Shown here piece after piece: positions 56,601 to 64,000 of a stretch of DNA of 64,000 nt. The notes below the pieces were generated by a model. The model saw only the letters and a list, made by a program, of their open reading frames with translations. It was not told the origin of the DNA and did not search any database. The position numbers and the translations under genes were made by a program. Source of the DNA: Ostrinia nubilalis (taxonomy: Eukaryota; Arthropoda; Insecta; Lepidoptera; Crambidae); assembly GCF_963855985.1 (NCBI RefSeq), contig NC_087117.1:439001-503000 (forward strand). Reading direction: 5' to 3'. Positions within the stretch are counted from its first letter, which is position 1; each line of letters opens with the position of its first letter.

Positions 56601-59393
56601 AGCTTCACCCGGAATCCTCAACCGCAAAGGAACTGGCTCTAAGCTACCCCCCCCCCCTTTCCCCCCCTATAGCTAATTAACTTACCAATAAAACATACTT
56701 ATAAACTTGTACTAGAGTGAATAAAAAGTACCAGGGCAACATAACTATGATGGAGCTCTTTTGTAATTTCTTAAGACAAGAAGAATTCGAAATAGCTCCT
56801 TCATATTTATGTTGCCCTGGTACTTTTTATTTGCTGTAGTATAAGGCATGGGGGCTTTTAGACGTTATTTATGTCTTGTTATATAGACAAGTAGGTTGAG
56901 GTTGTTTAGGTCTACAGAATAGTAGGAGGAAGTTGTGTTTTACTGGGAAGGAAATTCCCAGTAGTTCTACTAGTAAGACTCCAGAGAATAGGGGGTACCA
57001 AAGCCCCGGTTGGAAATCATCATCATCATCAATCCACGCTCCTAGAGCTGGCCGAGCGGCAGGTCACCATCCACTCGCAGACGCTGCTGAGCTGGGAACA
57101 CGCGCTGAAGCTAGCCACCGAGCCAGACTCGGGGGAACTCTTCAAGACTGTGTCCAAGGTAGGTACATATTTCTTCTATCTACAACAGGGACGCTCTTGG
57201 CCTGCATGGAAAGTGATGATCAGGCCGAAGGAAGAGAGCTTAACCCGGAATCCTCAACCGCAGAGGAACTGGCTCTAAGGTGGCCTAAAGACTCATCTAG
57301 CACGAGATATTTCTTTAGTGTCGTGCTAATTTCTAACTAATAAGGCTACTACCAAAGACTCGCTTGAAGATCAATTTCAGGGGGGCAGTTTAGCCCAGAA
57401 GAAGGGGGGGGGGGGGGGGGGACAGTGTGGCTTCGATTTTTTTTAACAGGCTGACTTATGGCTCGGACACGTGGCCTTATACAGAAGCTCAAAGTTGCAC
57501 AGCGTGCTATAGAGAGGGCTATGCTCGGTGTTTCTTTACGAGATCGAATCAGAAATTAGGAGATCCGTAAACGAACTAAAGTCGCTGACATAGCCCGACA
57601 TATTGGCAAGCTGAAGTGGCAATGGACAGGGCACATAGTACGCAGAACTGACGGCCGATGGGGCAGCAAGGTTCTGGAGTGGAGGCCGCGTACCGGACAA
57701 CTCAGCGTGGGACATCCACCCACAAGGTGGACCGACTACCTGATAAAGGTAGCAGGAAGGCGTTGGATGCAGGCCGCTACCAACCGTGTGAAAGTCATTG
57801 GGGGAGGCCTATGTACAGCAGTGGACGTCCTATGGCTGAAATGATGAAGTGGCTCGAGAGGCACTTAATGGCAAAATACTACATAAGCTGGTGACCTCCC
57901 CTGGCCCCCCTCCCCTTCAGTCCCTAACGTACCAAATAAATAATGTTTCTTTCTTTCTCCCCAAGGCGGCGGTGCAGAATCTTTCGCCTTCCAAGTACGC
58001 CGCGACGCCGGAGTCGGAGCGCGAGTTCGACGATATCGACAGTAACGACAGCTCCGACTTGTCGAAGGTGGACCACGATTTTGAGGTGAGTTTCTTTTTT
58101 ACGCTTCGGGGGTTTGCATATACAGGGTGTCCCGGAATGGCTGAATCAAACTGCTAAGGGAGATAGCTTTTTTTTTAAATAAAGTGCTTTAAACTCGAAA
58201 TCTAGTCCTTATTTTCAAAAGTTTGTTTACAGATAAACGAAGCGATCATGTATAATAATATTAGTAAGAAAAAAGCACAAATAAACTCCAAACGCAGCAA
58301 TTATAGCCAGATACTTAGGCAAAGCTGATTTATTTTCACTTTAAAAAAAAATAAAATTGTGTCCTTATGCATTAGTAGAGCTACCTCCCCTAGCAGTTTG
58401 ATTCACCCATTCTGGGACACCTGTATGCCAGATTCAAATGAATTATAATAAGTATAATTAATGAGAGCTATCGTTTTAGCGTACACTTGGCGTCACTGTA
58501 AAGCTTGGATTCCCAAATTTATTTTGTCTACTCATCTACTGCCCACTTTGAGAATAAATTATAATTATTTTCGCCTCCTTTTTTTCTTAGTCTGATTGTG
58601 AAACCGTTCACCAACAATCGATTGATCAATGATGAACTACTCACCAACAGGATCTTTAACCCATTAACTTTTTGCCCAAAGATCACTTTACCCATGAAGC
58701 GTTCGCCAAGAGAACGGCATGCCAATGAACGTTTGACCAACAGAATTTTTTGACATATTATTTTTCGCCTAAATGACATTTTACCCATGAAATTGACCCA
58801 GTAAATGTACATGGAATACTCTTATACCGCCCCCTTTAGGCTTGCAGCGCCGACAAGGGGGCTTTATCGCCCACTTTGGGAAAGCCTGCTGTAAAGTAAG
58901 GTCACTGTCACTTGCTATAGTCCGGTCGCCGAGCACGTAGAATTTTGTCCAATGACCCCAAGCTACCCATCCTTATCGCTCGCGCGACTGTGCGACGGGC
59001 GCCCGTAGTGAGTGTGCGAGCGCGACAGCAACATAATTACGCGCGAGCGATAAGGATGGGTAGCTTGGGGTCATTGGACAAAATTCTAAGTGCTCACAGA
59101 CCGGGCTTTAGTGGCGATGAAGTGGCAGAAGGACTATCGCATTTGCACTCACCAGGATGTCGCCACTGTAGAGTGGCTCTATGATTCTAAATTACGCGTG
59201 ATACAAGATTAATACATCAGTAGATCTAAACAATAACAGGCAAAACATGAGAAATATGTATTTGAAGTAAACCTCTAAATTTTTTCTCCCTCTCTCTCCC
59301 CAGGTGAGCAACAAAGACAGCACGAAGACAGACTCCCACGAAGCGAGCTCGGACCCGCTCAAAGAATTCTCCGAAGTAGACCTCTCCTCATGA
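26606..59393 (+). CDS. PX-BAR sorting nexin (SNX4-like), ten coding exons
   Basis: Endosomal sorting protein: the PX domain binds phosphoinositides and the BAR domain senses curvature and dimerises. Exons: 26606-26755, 28227-28346, 29477-29618, 30839-31004, 31803-31931, 40304-40500, 46077-46122, 46351-46549, 57966-58085, 59304-59393. All have GT/AG borders and phases agree, giving 452 aa. Residues 1-50 are acidic and disordered. PX (about 55-180) shows LETFVTYRV, the RRRYNHF phosphoinositide-binding stretch, APPLPPRH and FLSRVAKHPILTHSPELRTFL, closest in my memory to SNX4. BAR helices lie in exons 5-8 (RVKDPEFSSAADYLTSLQQK; LRSDLSDWIPKTRSEIKSTL). The tail is acidic (SEREFDDIDSNDSSDLSK). Exon 6 is unusually Ala/Gly-rich (GGAIVAAGAGACGAARA) and may be diverging. 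Edges of exons 3, 4, 6 and 8 are duplicated in flanking introns. Orthology to SNX4 rather than SNX7/30 is likely, not proven. Confidence 0.9.
27190..27945 (+). pseudogene. RTE-type reverse transcriptase, C-terminal remnant
   Basis: The 251-aa open frame covers the thumb and C-terminal region of an RTE-like polyprotein: TGLAMNMSKTKIM, YIYLGKQVSFNKD, LPCLLYGSQTW, LKWQWAGHLARYKDRRW, GRPKERWADDIMRVAG. The catalytic palm (YADD) and endonuclease are missing, so it is a 5'-truncated insertion ending in a TTTTATTTTATTTATT tail near 28020, in nexin intron 1. The lesion-free frame suggests a fairly recent insertion. Confidence 0.9.
28998..29322. mobile_element. MITE with GAGTAGGCGCACACCGTTGA ends
   Basis: About 325 bp with inverted ends of roughly 45 bases (complement at 29278-29322). 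It lies in nexin intron 2. An RTE tail (GCAGTGGACGTCCTATGGCT plus GATGATGATGA) follows at 29341-29381. Confidence 0.8.
29631..29744 (+). repeat. 19-bp minisatellite derived from nexin exon 4
   Basis: About six copies of GTTAGACAAGGTGTTCCGA. Exon 4 (30839-31004) contains GAGCTAGACAAGGTGTTTCG, encoding ELDKVFR, so the unit is an exon fragment, found here one exon upstream of its source and directly after the exon 3 donor. A short copy of the exon 3 donor edge (GCACTGCACGCGTTCCTATG) follows. Confidence 0.88.
29799..30124. mobile_element. Palindromic MITE, family A, copy 2, with an exon 3 fragment inside
   Basis: The left arm (29799-29945) matches copies at 23787 and 58919. The right arm is only its outer end (30078-30124). 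Between them lies a copy of the 3' part of nexin exon 3 with donor (29965-30042: codons for ARQQLDRYEPGFVRLRALALHAFL, then GTAAGT). The host exon fragment therefore sits inside a MITE, either captured or copied in. Confidence 0.8.
30181..30425 (+). repeat. 19-bp minisatellite, second array
   Basis: About 13 copies of GTTAGACAAGGTGGTCCGA, the same exon-4-derived unit as 29631-29744 but mostly with GGTGG in place of GGTGT. The change is shared by most units, so the array spread after that mutation. Confidence 0.9.
30600..30800 (-). mobile_element. Two RTE 3' fragments
   Basis: Minus-strand pieces of RTE tails (CCAAATGACGTCCGCGGGAC near 30605; ATCATCATCATCATTTCAGC then CACAGGACGTCCAC near 30741-30775) lie just upstream of the exon 4 acceptor. 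Confidence 0.7.
31041..31478 (+). repeat. Two extra copies of the nexin exon 4 donor edge
   Basis: 31041-31194 and 31383-31478 repeat the last part of exon 4 (GCGCCCTCAACCT.TGGGGAC, GAATGATAGCAAAAATAC, AATGGAGCTAG). The first copy keeps a GTAAGT donor; the second has GTATAT. The first also holds four tandem TTAGACAAGGT-type units, showing how the 19-bp minisatellite arises from this exon. A third scrap begins at 31514. A small MITE (31218-31350) separates the copies. Confidence 0.88.
31218..31350. mobile_element. Small MITE, CAATCGTC ends
   Basis: Inverted ends GGGCTTATTTTTCAATCGTC and its near-complement at 31331-31350; about 133 bp, no coding capacity. Confidence 0.7.
32240..32400. repeat. 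MITE, family B, copy 1 (ACATTAGGGCGTTAGTAGCG ends)
   Basis: Inverted pair CACATTTAGGCG.TTTAGCAGCG and CGCTGCTGTCGCGCTACTAA...ATGTG. Copies recur at about 35440-35610, 37300-37455, 39270-39375 and 40150-40272, each just upstream of an exon-6-like acceptor, including the genuine one. The duplicated unit therefore included this element. Confidence 0.75.
32600..35136 (+). repeat. 104-bp exon-edge tandem array, block 1 (22 regular units)
   Basis: After two diverged copies (from about 32608 and 32763), regular 104-bp units start at 32867, 32971 and every 104 bases from 33075 to 35051. Each unit holds TGCTAAC (branch-point-like), a pyrimidine run TCTTCTCTCTAATCTAG, then about 76 bases of nexin exon 6 (codons for MKRVCDAWACLPSAGGAIV and following AGAGAC), then in-frame TAA, which is the TAA of the next TGCTAAC. 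Units differ mainly at one base (TAGTAGccgc, gcgc or acgc). The array lies in intron 5. Confidence 0.95.
35137..36980 (+). repeat. Higher-order repeat copy 1 (spacer plus 12-unit array)
   Basis: Begins with a spacer GGGAGAGAGGAGACACAAGG, a degenerate TAGCTACTTCG minisatellite (35225-35395) and a family B MITE. An array of 12 104-bp units (about 35751-36980) follows. The next 1844 bases repeat it almost exactly. The variant base series along the array is C C A C C C C A C C C A. Confidence 0.92.
36981..38920 (+). repeat. Higher-order repeat copy 2 (spacer plus 12-unit array, last unit extended)
   Basis: Offset 1844 from copy 1 and differing by only a few bases in the spacer (for example one A missing in GTCAAATGCG). 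Variant series C C A C C C C C A C G G. The last unit (from 38738) continues past the usual TAA point into more exon 6 sequence (ARARELPPSLRARATLPQLAA), then diverges and stops. Confidence 0.92.
39005..40280 (+). repeat. Degenerate repeat blocks before the genuine exon 6
   Basis: More spacer, TAGCTACTTCG minisatellite and family B MITE copies. They include one truncated (39434) and one extended (39527-39690) exon-6-like copy, each with an acceptor (CTCTCACGCAG). The extended copies lose homology to exon 6 after LPQLAA and have no donor, so only 40304-40500 makes a complete exon. Confidence 0.85.
43670..43800 (-). repeat. tRNA-derived SINE-like sequence
   Basis: On the minus strand an A-box-like GGTTTAGTGGTTCG (43775-43788) and a B-box-like CCCGGGTTCGATTAC (43735-43749) are spaced as in tRNA-derived SINEs. 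An A/T-rich tail follows. It is not a functional tRNA, since no acceptor stem pairs. Confidence 0.65.
44528..45832. mobile_element. 1.3-kb fold-back element
   Basis: Nearly the whole length is one inverted repeat: arms of about 560 bases (AAAGTCCCCGCCCTTAGCCC at 44588 and its complement near 45752-45771) around a short centre near 45100-45240. Two mirror-image 62-aa frames (44674-44862 and 45498-45686) are the same arm sequence and not independent genes. It is inserted in the right end of 41042-45870. Confidence 0.85.
50377..50735 (-). pseudogene. RTE reverse transcriptase 3' remnant
   Basis: Minus-strand frame LKVTQRAMERAMLGVSLRDR... with KIKWQWAGHIARR, then a frame break and the GACGTCATTTGGCTG end. 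A diverged 5'-truncated RTE copy in nexin intron 8. Confidence 0.85.
52463..55578. mobile_element. 3.1-kb fold-back DNA element with subterminal motif clusters
   Basis: Ends CTGCCGTCTATAAGCTAAAA and its complement at 55559-55578. Inner pairs (TGGGGGGTGTCAAATGATAC at 53266 with 54863-54885; a 100-bp pair at 53499-53615 and 54541-54655) show the arms extend about 1.4 kb. Both ends hold many diverged copies of AAAAGGC(A/C/G)G(C/T)TA. No transposase frame is present. An empty-site paralogue exists at about 48866-48890. Confidence 0.85.
57450..57850 (+). pseudogene. RTE reverse transcriptase 3' end
   Basis: Frame KLKVAQRAIERAMLGVSLRD, a stop, then KLKWQWTGHIVRRTDGRWGS and GQLSVGHPPTRWTDYLIKVA, ending in GCAGTGGACGTCCTATGGCT. 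5'-truncated and mutated; inserted about 110 bases before nexin exon 9. Confidence 0.88.
58123..58423. mobile_element. MITE, CAGGGTGTCCCGGAATGG ends
   Basis: About 301 bp flanked by TA. Inverted ends of roughly 40 bases (CAGGGTGTCCCGGAATGGCT; CATTCTGGGACACCTG). Tc1/mariner-like TIR and TA target. Confidence 0.85.
58919..59107. mobile_element. Palindromic MITE, family A, copy 3
   Basis: Nearly perfect 189-bp palindrome matching copies at 23787 and 29799, with the central GGGCGCCCG inverted relative to them. It lies in nexin intron 9. Confidence 0.85.
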
Positions 59394-59563
59394 TTCTACG
59401 ACACACTATTCTTCAACATATTGAAGGAATTCTAACGTATTTTGAATCTTATTGACTGGTATTAAGCACCAAGTATGGGAAACTATTCGTCTATTCGCGT
59501 TTCCAACATATTAAGGAAATCCTGAAGTATACGTGGACGTATTTTGGATCTTATTTGACTATA

Positions 59564-60008
59564 CAGGGTGGAATTTTGTAATGCCACCTGAAGGGAAGTT
59601 CTCTTTAATACTGTAGATAGAAAAGTTTACTGAAAGAAAACATTCAATTATTTTTTTAAAGAAATAGAACTGCATTCAGATTTCCAAAAATTTGCTTGCT
59701 ACACCCGGGAATCGAACCAACTAAAATGTGTTAAAAATTACACCCTGTATTTTTATTGCATCGATCGTTAGGGTTAAGTATAACGATGAAATCTCTCAAA
59801 CTTGATAAATCAAATAAAAGGAACACCATGAAATCTTAAATTATTGTAATTATTTACAGAAAATTGTATGGTATGGTGGTAAATTTTCGAAAATCTTTGA
59901 GTGCAGTTCTCTTTCTTTACAAAAATAAAGGAATGTTTTCTTTGACTAAAAATTTCTATCTACAGTATTAAACTTTCCCTCCAGGTGGCATTACAAAATT
60001 CCACCCTG
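59564..60008. mobile_element. MITE, CAGGGTGGAATTTTGTAATG ends
   Basis: About 445 bp flanked by TA (59562-59563, 60009-60010), with inverted ends of about 50 bases including CTGTAGATAGAAA. It lies just after the nexin stop, probably within its 3' UTR or flank. Confidence 0.88.
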
Positions 60009-60636
60009 TAGATCGTTTCATGCAAGAAGACGCGCCCCACCAATTGATGGTCGAGGGAAGAGGGAAGTTTGATCCGAGCAATCTGAGTATGCACTCCTGG
60101 ACCATTTAGCGTGTACCGATAACACTCAAGCATTCGCGGAAGAATGGTGGGGCGCGTCCGAGTGGATGAAACGATCTATATTACTTCAAGCACAGTCAGC
60201 GTCAAATAGTTCGTGACCAAAGTGACCAAAAAGTTGACCTTATTCCAATTGTAACAAAGACGTGTTGCGAACTTTTTGACTACTTTAGGTGTCTTGCTTG
60301 CTTTTTACACTTTATTTGCTGTGACGGCATGCATTTTGGTCACGCCCACTAAATTTATTTTTGATTGAACTGAGTATAAATCAATATTCAATGAGGGTTT
60401 TCGCGTATGAAAAATCCGCCAGATGGCAATACGTAGACGCGAGGTCCAAATGCTGCATGATTGGTGGATTTTGACATATCTGTCAATGTCATGTCAAAAA
60501 TAACCAATCATGCAGTCATATTTTTTGAGTTGTCAAACGCGATTCTCTCATGGATATTTCTTTTTTTAGTAACGAAAAATTTACTTGAATTGGTATTAAT
60601 ATTGTATGCCAGTGATTTAAAATTTTAATTTAGGCC

Positions 60637-60933
60637 TGTACGGGCAAGCCATCGTACATTGCACTTACTTTTACGCTTACGTTTGCGTCCCACTTTCTGG
60701 GCGCGCGTTAGTTACTATTTTAAGTATTTTTCTTTATTATAACTCAGTACGTCAACAACCATCCCACGTAACACTACTACTCAAGAAAAGATTTGCCACG
60801 ATAACTCTGTCAGTATTTTACTACAATATAAACTATAAACTTTGGAGATCTTTTCTTCTCGACGTGCTCTTCAACTCGACTTCAACTAACTTCAACTCTA
60901 CTTAGATAAATGTATGGCCCTACAAACCATACA
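60637..60933 (+). repeat. Probable 5' LTR of the BEL/Pao element
   Basis: Proposed from TGTACGGGCAAGCC to ...ACCATACA, followed after five bases by TGGTCCTTCGAG (60939-60950), a primer-binding-site-like sequence starting with TGG. The 3' LTR is outside the window, so limits are tentative. Confidence 0.5.
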
Positions 60934-61226
60934 TTTAATGGTCCTTCGAGTATAAATTCACCAGTGAAGTGTACAGTGTGTGATCAGTGATAAATCTGCG
61001 GTAGCGAATCGGTTGACTGGCCTTCCGGAAGAGGAAATCCCCAGATCAATTGAGAAGGCGCACATATCGCAGAGGAATCCTATCACGTACTTACACTACC
61101 TTCTGGAACGAACCAACACCAAGCTTTATCTGCCACCGTCAACTACGTGCCAGATCACTAAGCTACGAACTACTTACGAAACTTCATCCAACTTCTACAA
61201 CTACAATCAACTACTTCAACAACATC

Positions 61227-64000
61227 ATGTTGGAACTACAACAACAGTGTTTTAACAACATCAAAACTCTCTGCTCTAACTACAAGAAAGACAGCGAAAA
61301 CCGAAAAAACCAAGAATACTTACTTAAACGACTGGAGTCTCTCGAGGCACAGTGGAGCGACTTCAGTGCACGACATAAAAAACTACTAGAAACGTTCGAA
61401 GACAAGAACATCAACTACTTCACCGAAAACATCTACGAAAATACGAAACAACTTTACGAAACTACTAGAACAAGCATGGAGAGCTTACTGAAAAAACTAT
61501 CTGAGCCCAAGTCTCTGGAATTCGACCTATCAGGAATGCTGGAGGAGAGCTCGGATGAAACTTCATCATCAAACTCACTGCTGGAAAAACAAATGTGTAA
61601 CTTCAAGGCTCTTGACCGTGCTATGTCCAAAATTGACCTCAAAACAATCACAGAGAAGTGGGAGCTTCAAGACCATCTCTCTATACTAAAATCCAAGTGG
61701 CAAGACATTGACAAACTACATTGGGAATTAGAAGCTAAGTACAAGGGCTCTAACGACAAATACTACAACATATTTGTCGAAATGGAAGACAAGTATGACG
61801 ACATCCGACGAGTTTTAAACTCAAGAATATGGTCGACTGTGCATTACGAAACATCAGCGCCGAAAATGGAAATACCTGAATTTTCTGGCAACTATACTCA
61901 ATGGATTTCCTTTAAAGATCTTTTCATGGAAACCATTCACAACAATCCAATGATAAACAACGCTCAGAAGATGCAGCATCTCAAATCTAAACTGAGAGGC
62001 GAGGCAGAGCGCATAGTGCAGCATCTCAGTATCAGTGCCGACAACTACAACTCATGCTGGGAGATACTAACGCAACGCTATGGAAACCGACGCCTTCAGT
62101 TTACATCTTTCATCAACACCATGCTCAACTTGCCTACCATACAAAATCCTGATAGCTACAACTTGAAAAAGATGCACGACGTCATCACTGAATGTTTGAA
62201 TGGAATCACAAACATTGGCATTGACACGACTACGTGGGACCCACTTATTGTCCACCTGATGTCACTAAAACTCGACAGAAGTACTTACTCGGAATACATG
62301 AAAGAACTACAAGACCACAGAGAATTGCAGCCACTAAACGACTTTCTATACTTTCTCGAGTGCAAGTTCATGGCCTACGAGTCCATGAAAAACACCAAAA
62401 AAGAAGCTTTTGGTACTCAAAATCAGAAGCATACTTTTACGAAGACTTCAACTTCAAACAGAAACATTCCATCGTGGAATACCAGCGAGAGAAACTATTC
62501 ATTCAAGAAATACAACAACGAACCTAAGAAAACTTATTACACTACTTATGGAAAGTGCCCAAACTGTAACGAGAATCACGTGTTGATGCAATGTCCAAAG
62601 TTCATCGACATGAACCCCACTCAACGCAATAACACTGTTGCAAAACTGCATTTGTGCGAAAACTGCTTATACAGGCACGGCAACGACAAATGCAATTCTA
62701 CAAAAACTTGCAAAGAATGCAACATGCGACACCACACTTTATTGCACAACTCTACAAAGAAACATTCGCCAACAACTAAAACATCAAACGAAACTACCTC
62801 GAAACCACGACCTTCAACTTCTTCTCAACCATCTTCCAATCATCTATCGACGGAAGATGTGGAGATCTTACTGCCGACTGTACAGCTGCAAGTGATGTCT
62901 GCAAACGGCACTCAAATTAAACTTCGGGCTTTACTAGATCAAGGCTCGCAAGTGAACTTAATTACTGAAAGGGCGGCGCAACTGCTACGTCTGCCTAGGA
63001 AGCGACTGAACGCAACCGTAACAGGAGTAGGATCTGTTTCTGGAGACTGCAAAGGACGTCTAAATCTGTCTTGCAAGTCCATTTACTCCAGTTACGAGTT
63101 TGAGGTACAAGCCCTCGTAATGAAAAAGCTCACTAACAACTTGCCAAACTCGTCATTTGAGCCAAATGAATGGCCACACTTAGAAAACTTGAAGCTCGCA
63201 GATCCAGACTTCCACATGTCGCGCCCTATTGACCTACTGCTAGGAGCCGACGTGTACTCCGACATCTTACTAGATGGAGTACTCAAAGGAAGTCAACAAT
63301 CACCGATTGCACAACAAACACAATTGGGATGGATTCTGTGCGGCAAACTGAAAACTTTAAACTGTCACGTGACTCTTATCGATCTCAACGAAATATCGAA
63401 ATACTGGGAAAGCGAAGACATCGTCCAAGACGAAAATGACATGTCTAAGGATGACTTCTGTGAAAAACACTACTCAAACACCGTGCAACGTCACTCAAAC
63501 GGGAAGTACATCGTTGAAATGCCACTTCTATCTAACTATGAAGAAAAAATGGGAAACTCAAGATCTATCGCTCTCTCACAATACTTACAACTGGAGAGAC
63601 GATTTGAGAGAAACCATAAACTTGCTCAAATGTACCGAGACTTTATCAACGAGTACATTGAACTTGGTCACATGAAGCCGTCGTCATCGATACCTACATA
63701 CCTACCGCAACATTACTTACCGCATCATGGCGTTTTACGTGAACAATCAACTACTACCAAACTGAGAGTCGTGTTCAACGCTTCTCAAAAAACTACAAGT
63801 GGCTTCAGTCTCAACCAACTACAAGAAAAGGGCCCAAATCTACAAAAAGATATTCAGGCGCTTATCTTAAAATGGAGGTCATACAAATATGCATACACCG
63901 CGGACATAGAGAAAATGTACCGCTGCATAGAAATAACTCAAGATCAACAGAAACTACAGAAAATTATTTGGCGTGACTCACCAACTGAAAAGCTCCGAGA
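61227..64000 (+). CDS. BEL/Pao retrotransposon gag-pol polyprotein (cut by the window edge)
   Basis: An uninterrupted frame of at least 924 codons from the ATG at 61227 runs off the right end. Residues about 1-200 are coiled-coil-like. The gag core (DUF1759 type) starts near 213 with KMEIPEFSGNYTQWISFKD. Zinc knuckles lie at about 443-510 (CPNCNENHVLMQC; CENC...C..CKEC). The aspartic protease has ALLDQGSQVNLI near 566-577, with DQG where many relatives have DSG. LLLGADVYSDILL and GWILCGK follow. The reverse transcriptase begins with KLRVVFNASQKT and reaches TADIEKMYRCI (Asp893). RNase H and integrase would lie beyond the window. The clean frame suggests a young, possibly active copy. It is on the same strand as, and downstream of, the nexin. 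Confidence 0.93.
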   Translation, partial: MLELQQQCFNNIKTLCSNYKKDSENRKNQEYLLKRLESLEAQWSDFSARHKKLLETFEDKNINYFTENIYENTKQLYETTRTSMESLLKKLSEPKSLEFDLSGMLEESSDETSSSNSLLEKQMCNFKALDRAMSKIDLKTITEKWELQDHLSILKSKWQDIDKLHWELEAKYKGSNDKYYNIFVEMEDKYDDIRRVLNSRIWSTVHYETSAPKMEIPEFSGNYTQWISFKDLFMETIHNNPMINNAQKMQHLKSKLRGEAERIVQHLSISADNYNSCWEILTQRYGNRRLQFTSFINTMLNLPTIQNPDSYNLKKMHDVITECLNGITNIGIDTTTWDPLIVHLMSLKLDRSTYSEYMKELQDHRELQPLNDFLYFLECKFMAYESMKNTKKEAFGTQNQKHTFTKTSTSNRNIPSWNTSERNYSFKKYNNEPKKTYYTTYGKCPNCNENHVLMQCPKFIDMNPTQRNNTVAKLHLCENCLYRHGNDKCNSTKTCKECNMRHHTLLHNSTKKHSPTTKTSNETTSKPRPSTSSQPSSNHLSTEDVEILLPTVQLQVMSANGTQIKLRALLDQGSQVNLITERAAQLLRLPRKRLNATVTGVGSVSGDCKGRLNLSCKSIYSSYEFEVQALVMKKLTNNLPNSSFEPNEWPHLENLKLADPDFHMSRPIDLLLGADVYSDILLDGVLKGSQQSPIAQQTQLGWILCGKLKTLNCHVTLIDLNEISKYWESEDIVQDENDMSKDDFCEKHYSNTVQRHSNGKYIVEMPLLSNYEEKMGNSRSIALSQYLQLERRFERNHKLAQMYRDFINEYIELGHMKPSSSIPTYLPQHYLPHHGVLREQSTTTKLRVVFNASQKTTSGFSLNQLQEKGPNLQKDIQALILKWRSYKYAYTADIEKMYRCIEITQDQQKLQKIIWRDSPTEKLR

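Larger units (their letters stand above)
46550..57200 (+). repeat. Composite repeats built on nexin exon 8 plus donor
   Basis: Six further copies of most of exon 8, each with its GTAGGT donor, end at 47190, 47843, 48661, 52355, 56292 and 57158; a short scrap ends at 48792. The coding part (LLELAERQVTIHSQTLLSWE and on) is almost unchanged, while the 5' part carries an inserted run of CATCATCATCA. Copies alternate with a CTGATGGAAAGTGATGATCA repeat, poly-C and poly-G tracts of 10-20 bases, and a 110-120-bp hairpin element (AAAAAGTACCAGGGCAACAT / complement) at about 46770, 47390, 48205, 55855 and 56715, with half copies elsewhere. No copy but the first (46351) shows a clear acceptor. Confidence 0.9.

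Noticed and set aside
47618..57340. Recurring frames such as MCFTGKEIPSSS... and MESDDQAEGRE...
   Set aside because: They are out-of-frame or repeat-derived translations of the exon 8 composite repeats and a CTGATGGAAAGTGATGATCA interspersed repeat.
60980..61255. 91-aa frame before the BEL/Pao gag
   Set aside because: It overlaps the true long frame starting at 61227 in another frame and lies in the leader; no known gag feature.

Overview
The window looks like a piece of a lepidopteran (moth or butterfly) nuclear genome. Two ordinary host genes with short insect-style introns sit among many interspersed elements. RTE-type retroposon tails (the GCAGTGGACGTCCTATGGCTGA motif followed by an ATG/GAT run), small TA- or TAA/TTA-flanked MITEs and GC-rich minisatellites are all typical of Lepidoptera. 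There is no CRISPR array, bacterial operon or rRNA.

Layout. (1) 124-17095 is a complete Maverick/Polinton (adintovirus-like) element. It has about 105-bp terminal inverted repeats and a perfect 6-bp target duplication TACCTC (118-123 and 17096-17101). On + it carries a spliced Ser/Asp-rich gene (3311-4779, broken), a protein-primed family B DNA polymerase (5117-8635) and a small spliced nuclear-looking protein with two SUMO-interaction-like motifs (9498-9911). On - a compact virion/integration cassette runs packaging ATPase (frameshifted), 352-aa protein, 115-aa protein, integrase, PLA2 minor capsid protein, adenain-type protease, penton-like protein, a 48-aa basic protein, double-jelly-roll major capsid protein and a 163-aa protein. 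The protease lies in the -1 frame behind the PLA2 gene with a perfect A_AAA_AAC slippery heptamer at the PLA2 stop codon. Most neighbouring stops and starts overlap (ATGA, TAATG), suggesting polycistronic translation.

(2) 17102-18750 is a 142-bp tandem repeat, about ten copies. Each unit contains the last codons and stop of the neighbouring Cdk9 gene. The Polinton is inserted in this satellite. (3) 18707-24767 (-) is Cdk9, the P-TEFb kinase, in six coding exons with coherent phases. (4) 26606-59393 (+) is a PX-BAR sorting nexin (SNX4-like), ten coding exons, 452 codons, all phases coherent. It is divergent from Cdk9 and inflated to about 33 kb by repeats and transposons. (5) From about 60637 to the right edge is a BEL/Pao LTR retrotransposon whose long gag-pol frame (61227 onward) is open to the end of the window.

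Most unusual: in both host genes, exon edges together with their splice sites have been copied repeatedly into neighbouring introns or 3' flank. These are Cdk9 terminal exon x10, Cdk9 exon 3 acceptor edge x2, nexin exon 3 donor edge, nexin exon 4 donor edge plus a 19-bp minisatellite derived from it, nexin exon 6 acceptor edge x46 in 104-bp units, and nexin exon 8 with donor x6. In the 104-bp array each unit is a branch-point/pyrimidine/AG module followed by in-frame exon sequence that ends in an in-frame TAA. This exon-edge repeat system and the Polinton frameshift signal are the two candidates for undescribed biology.
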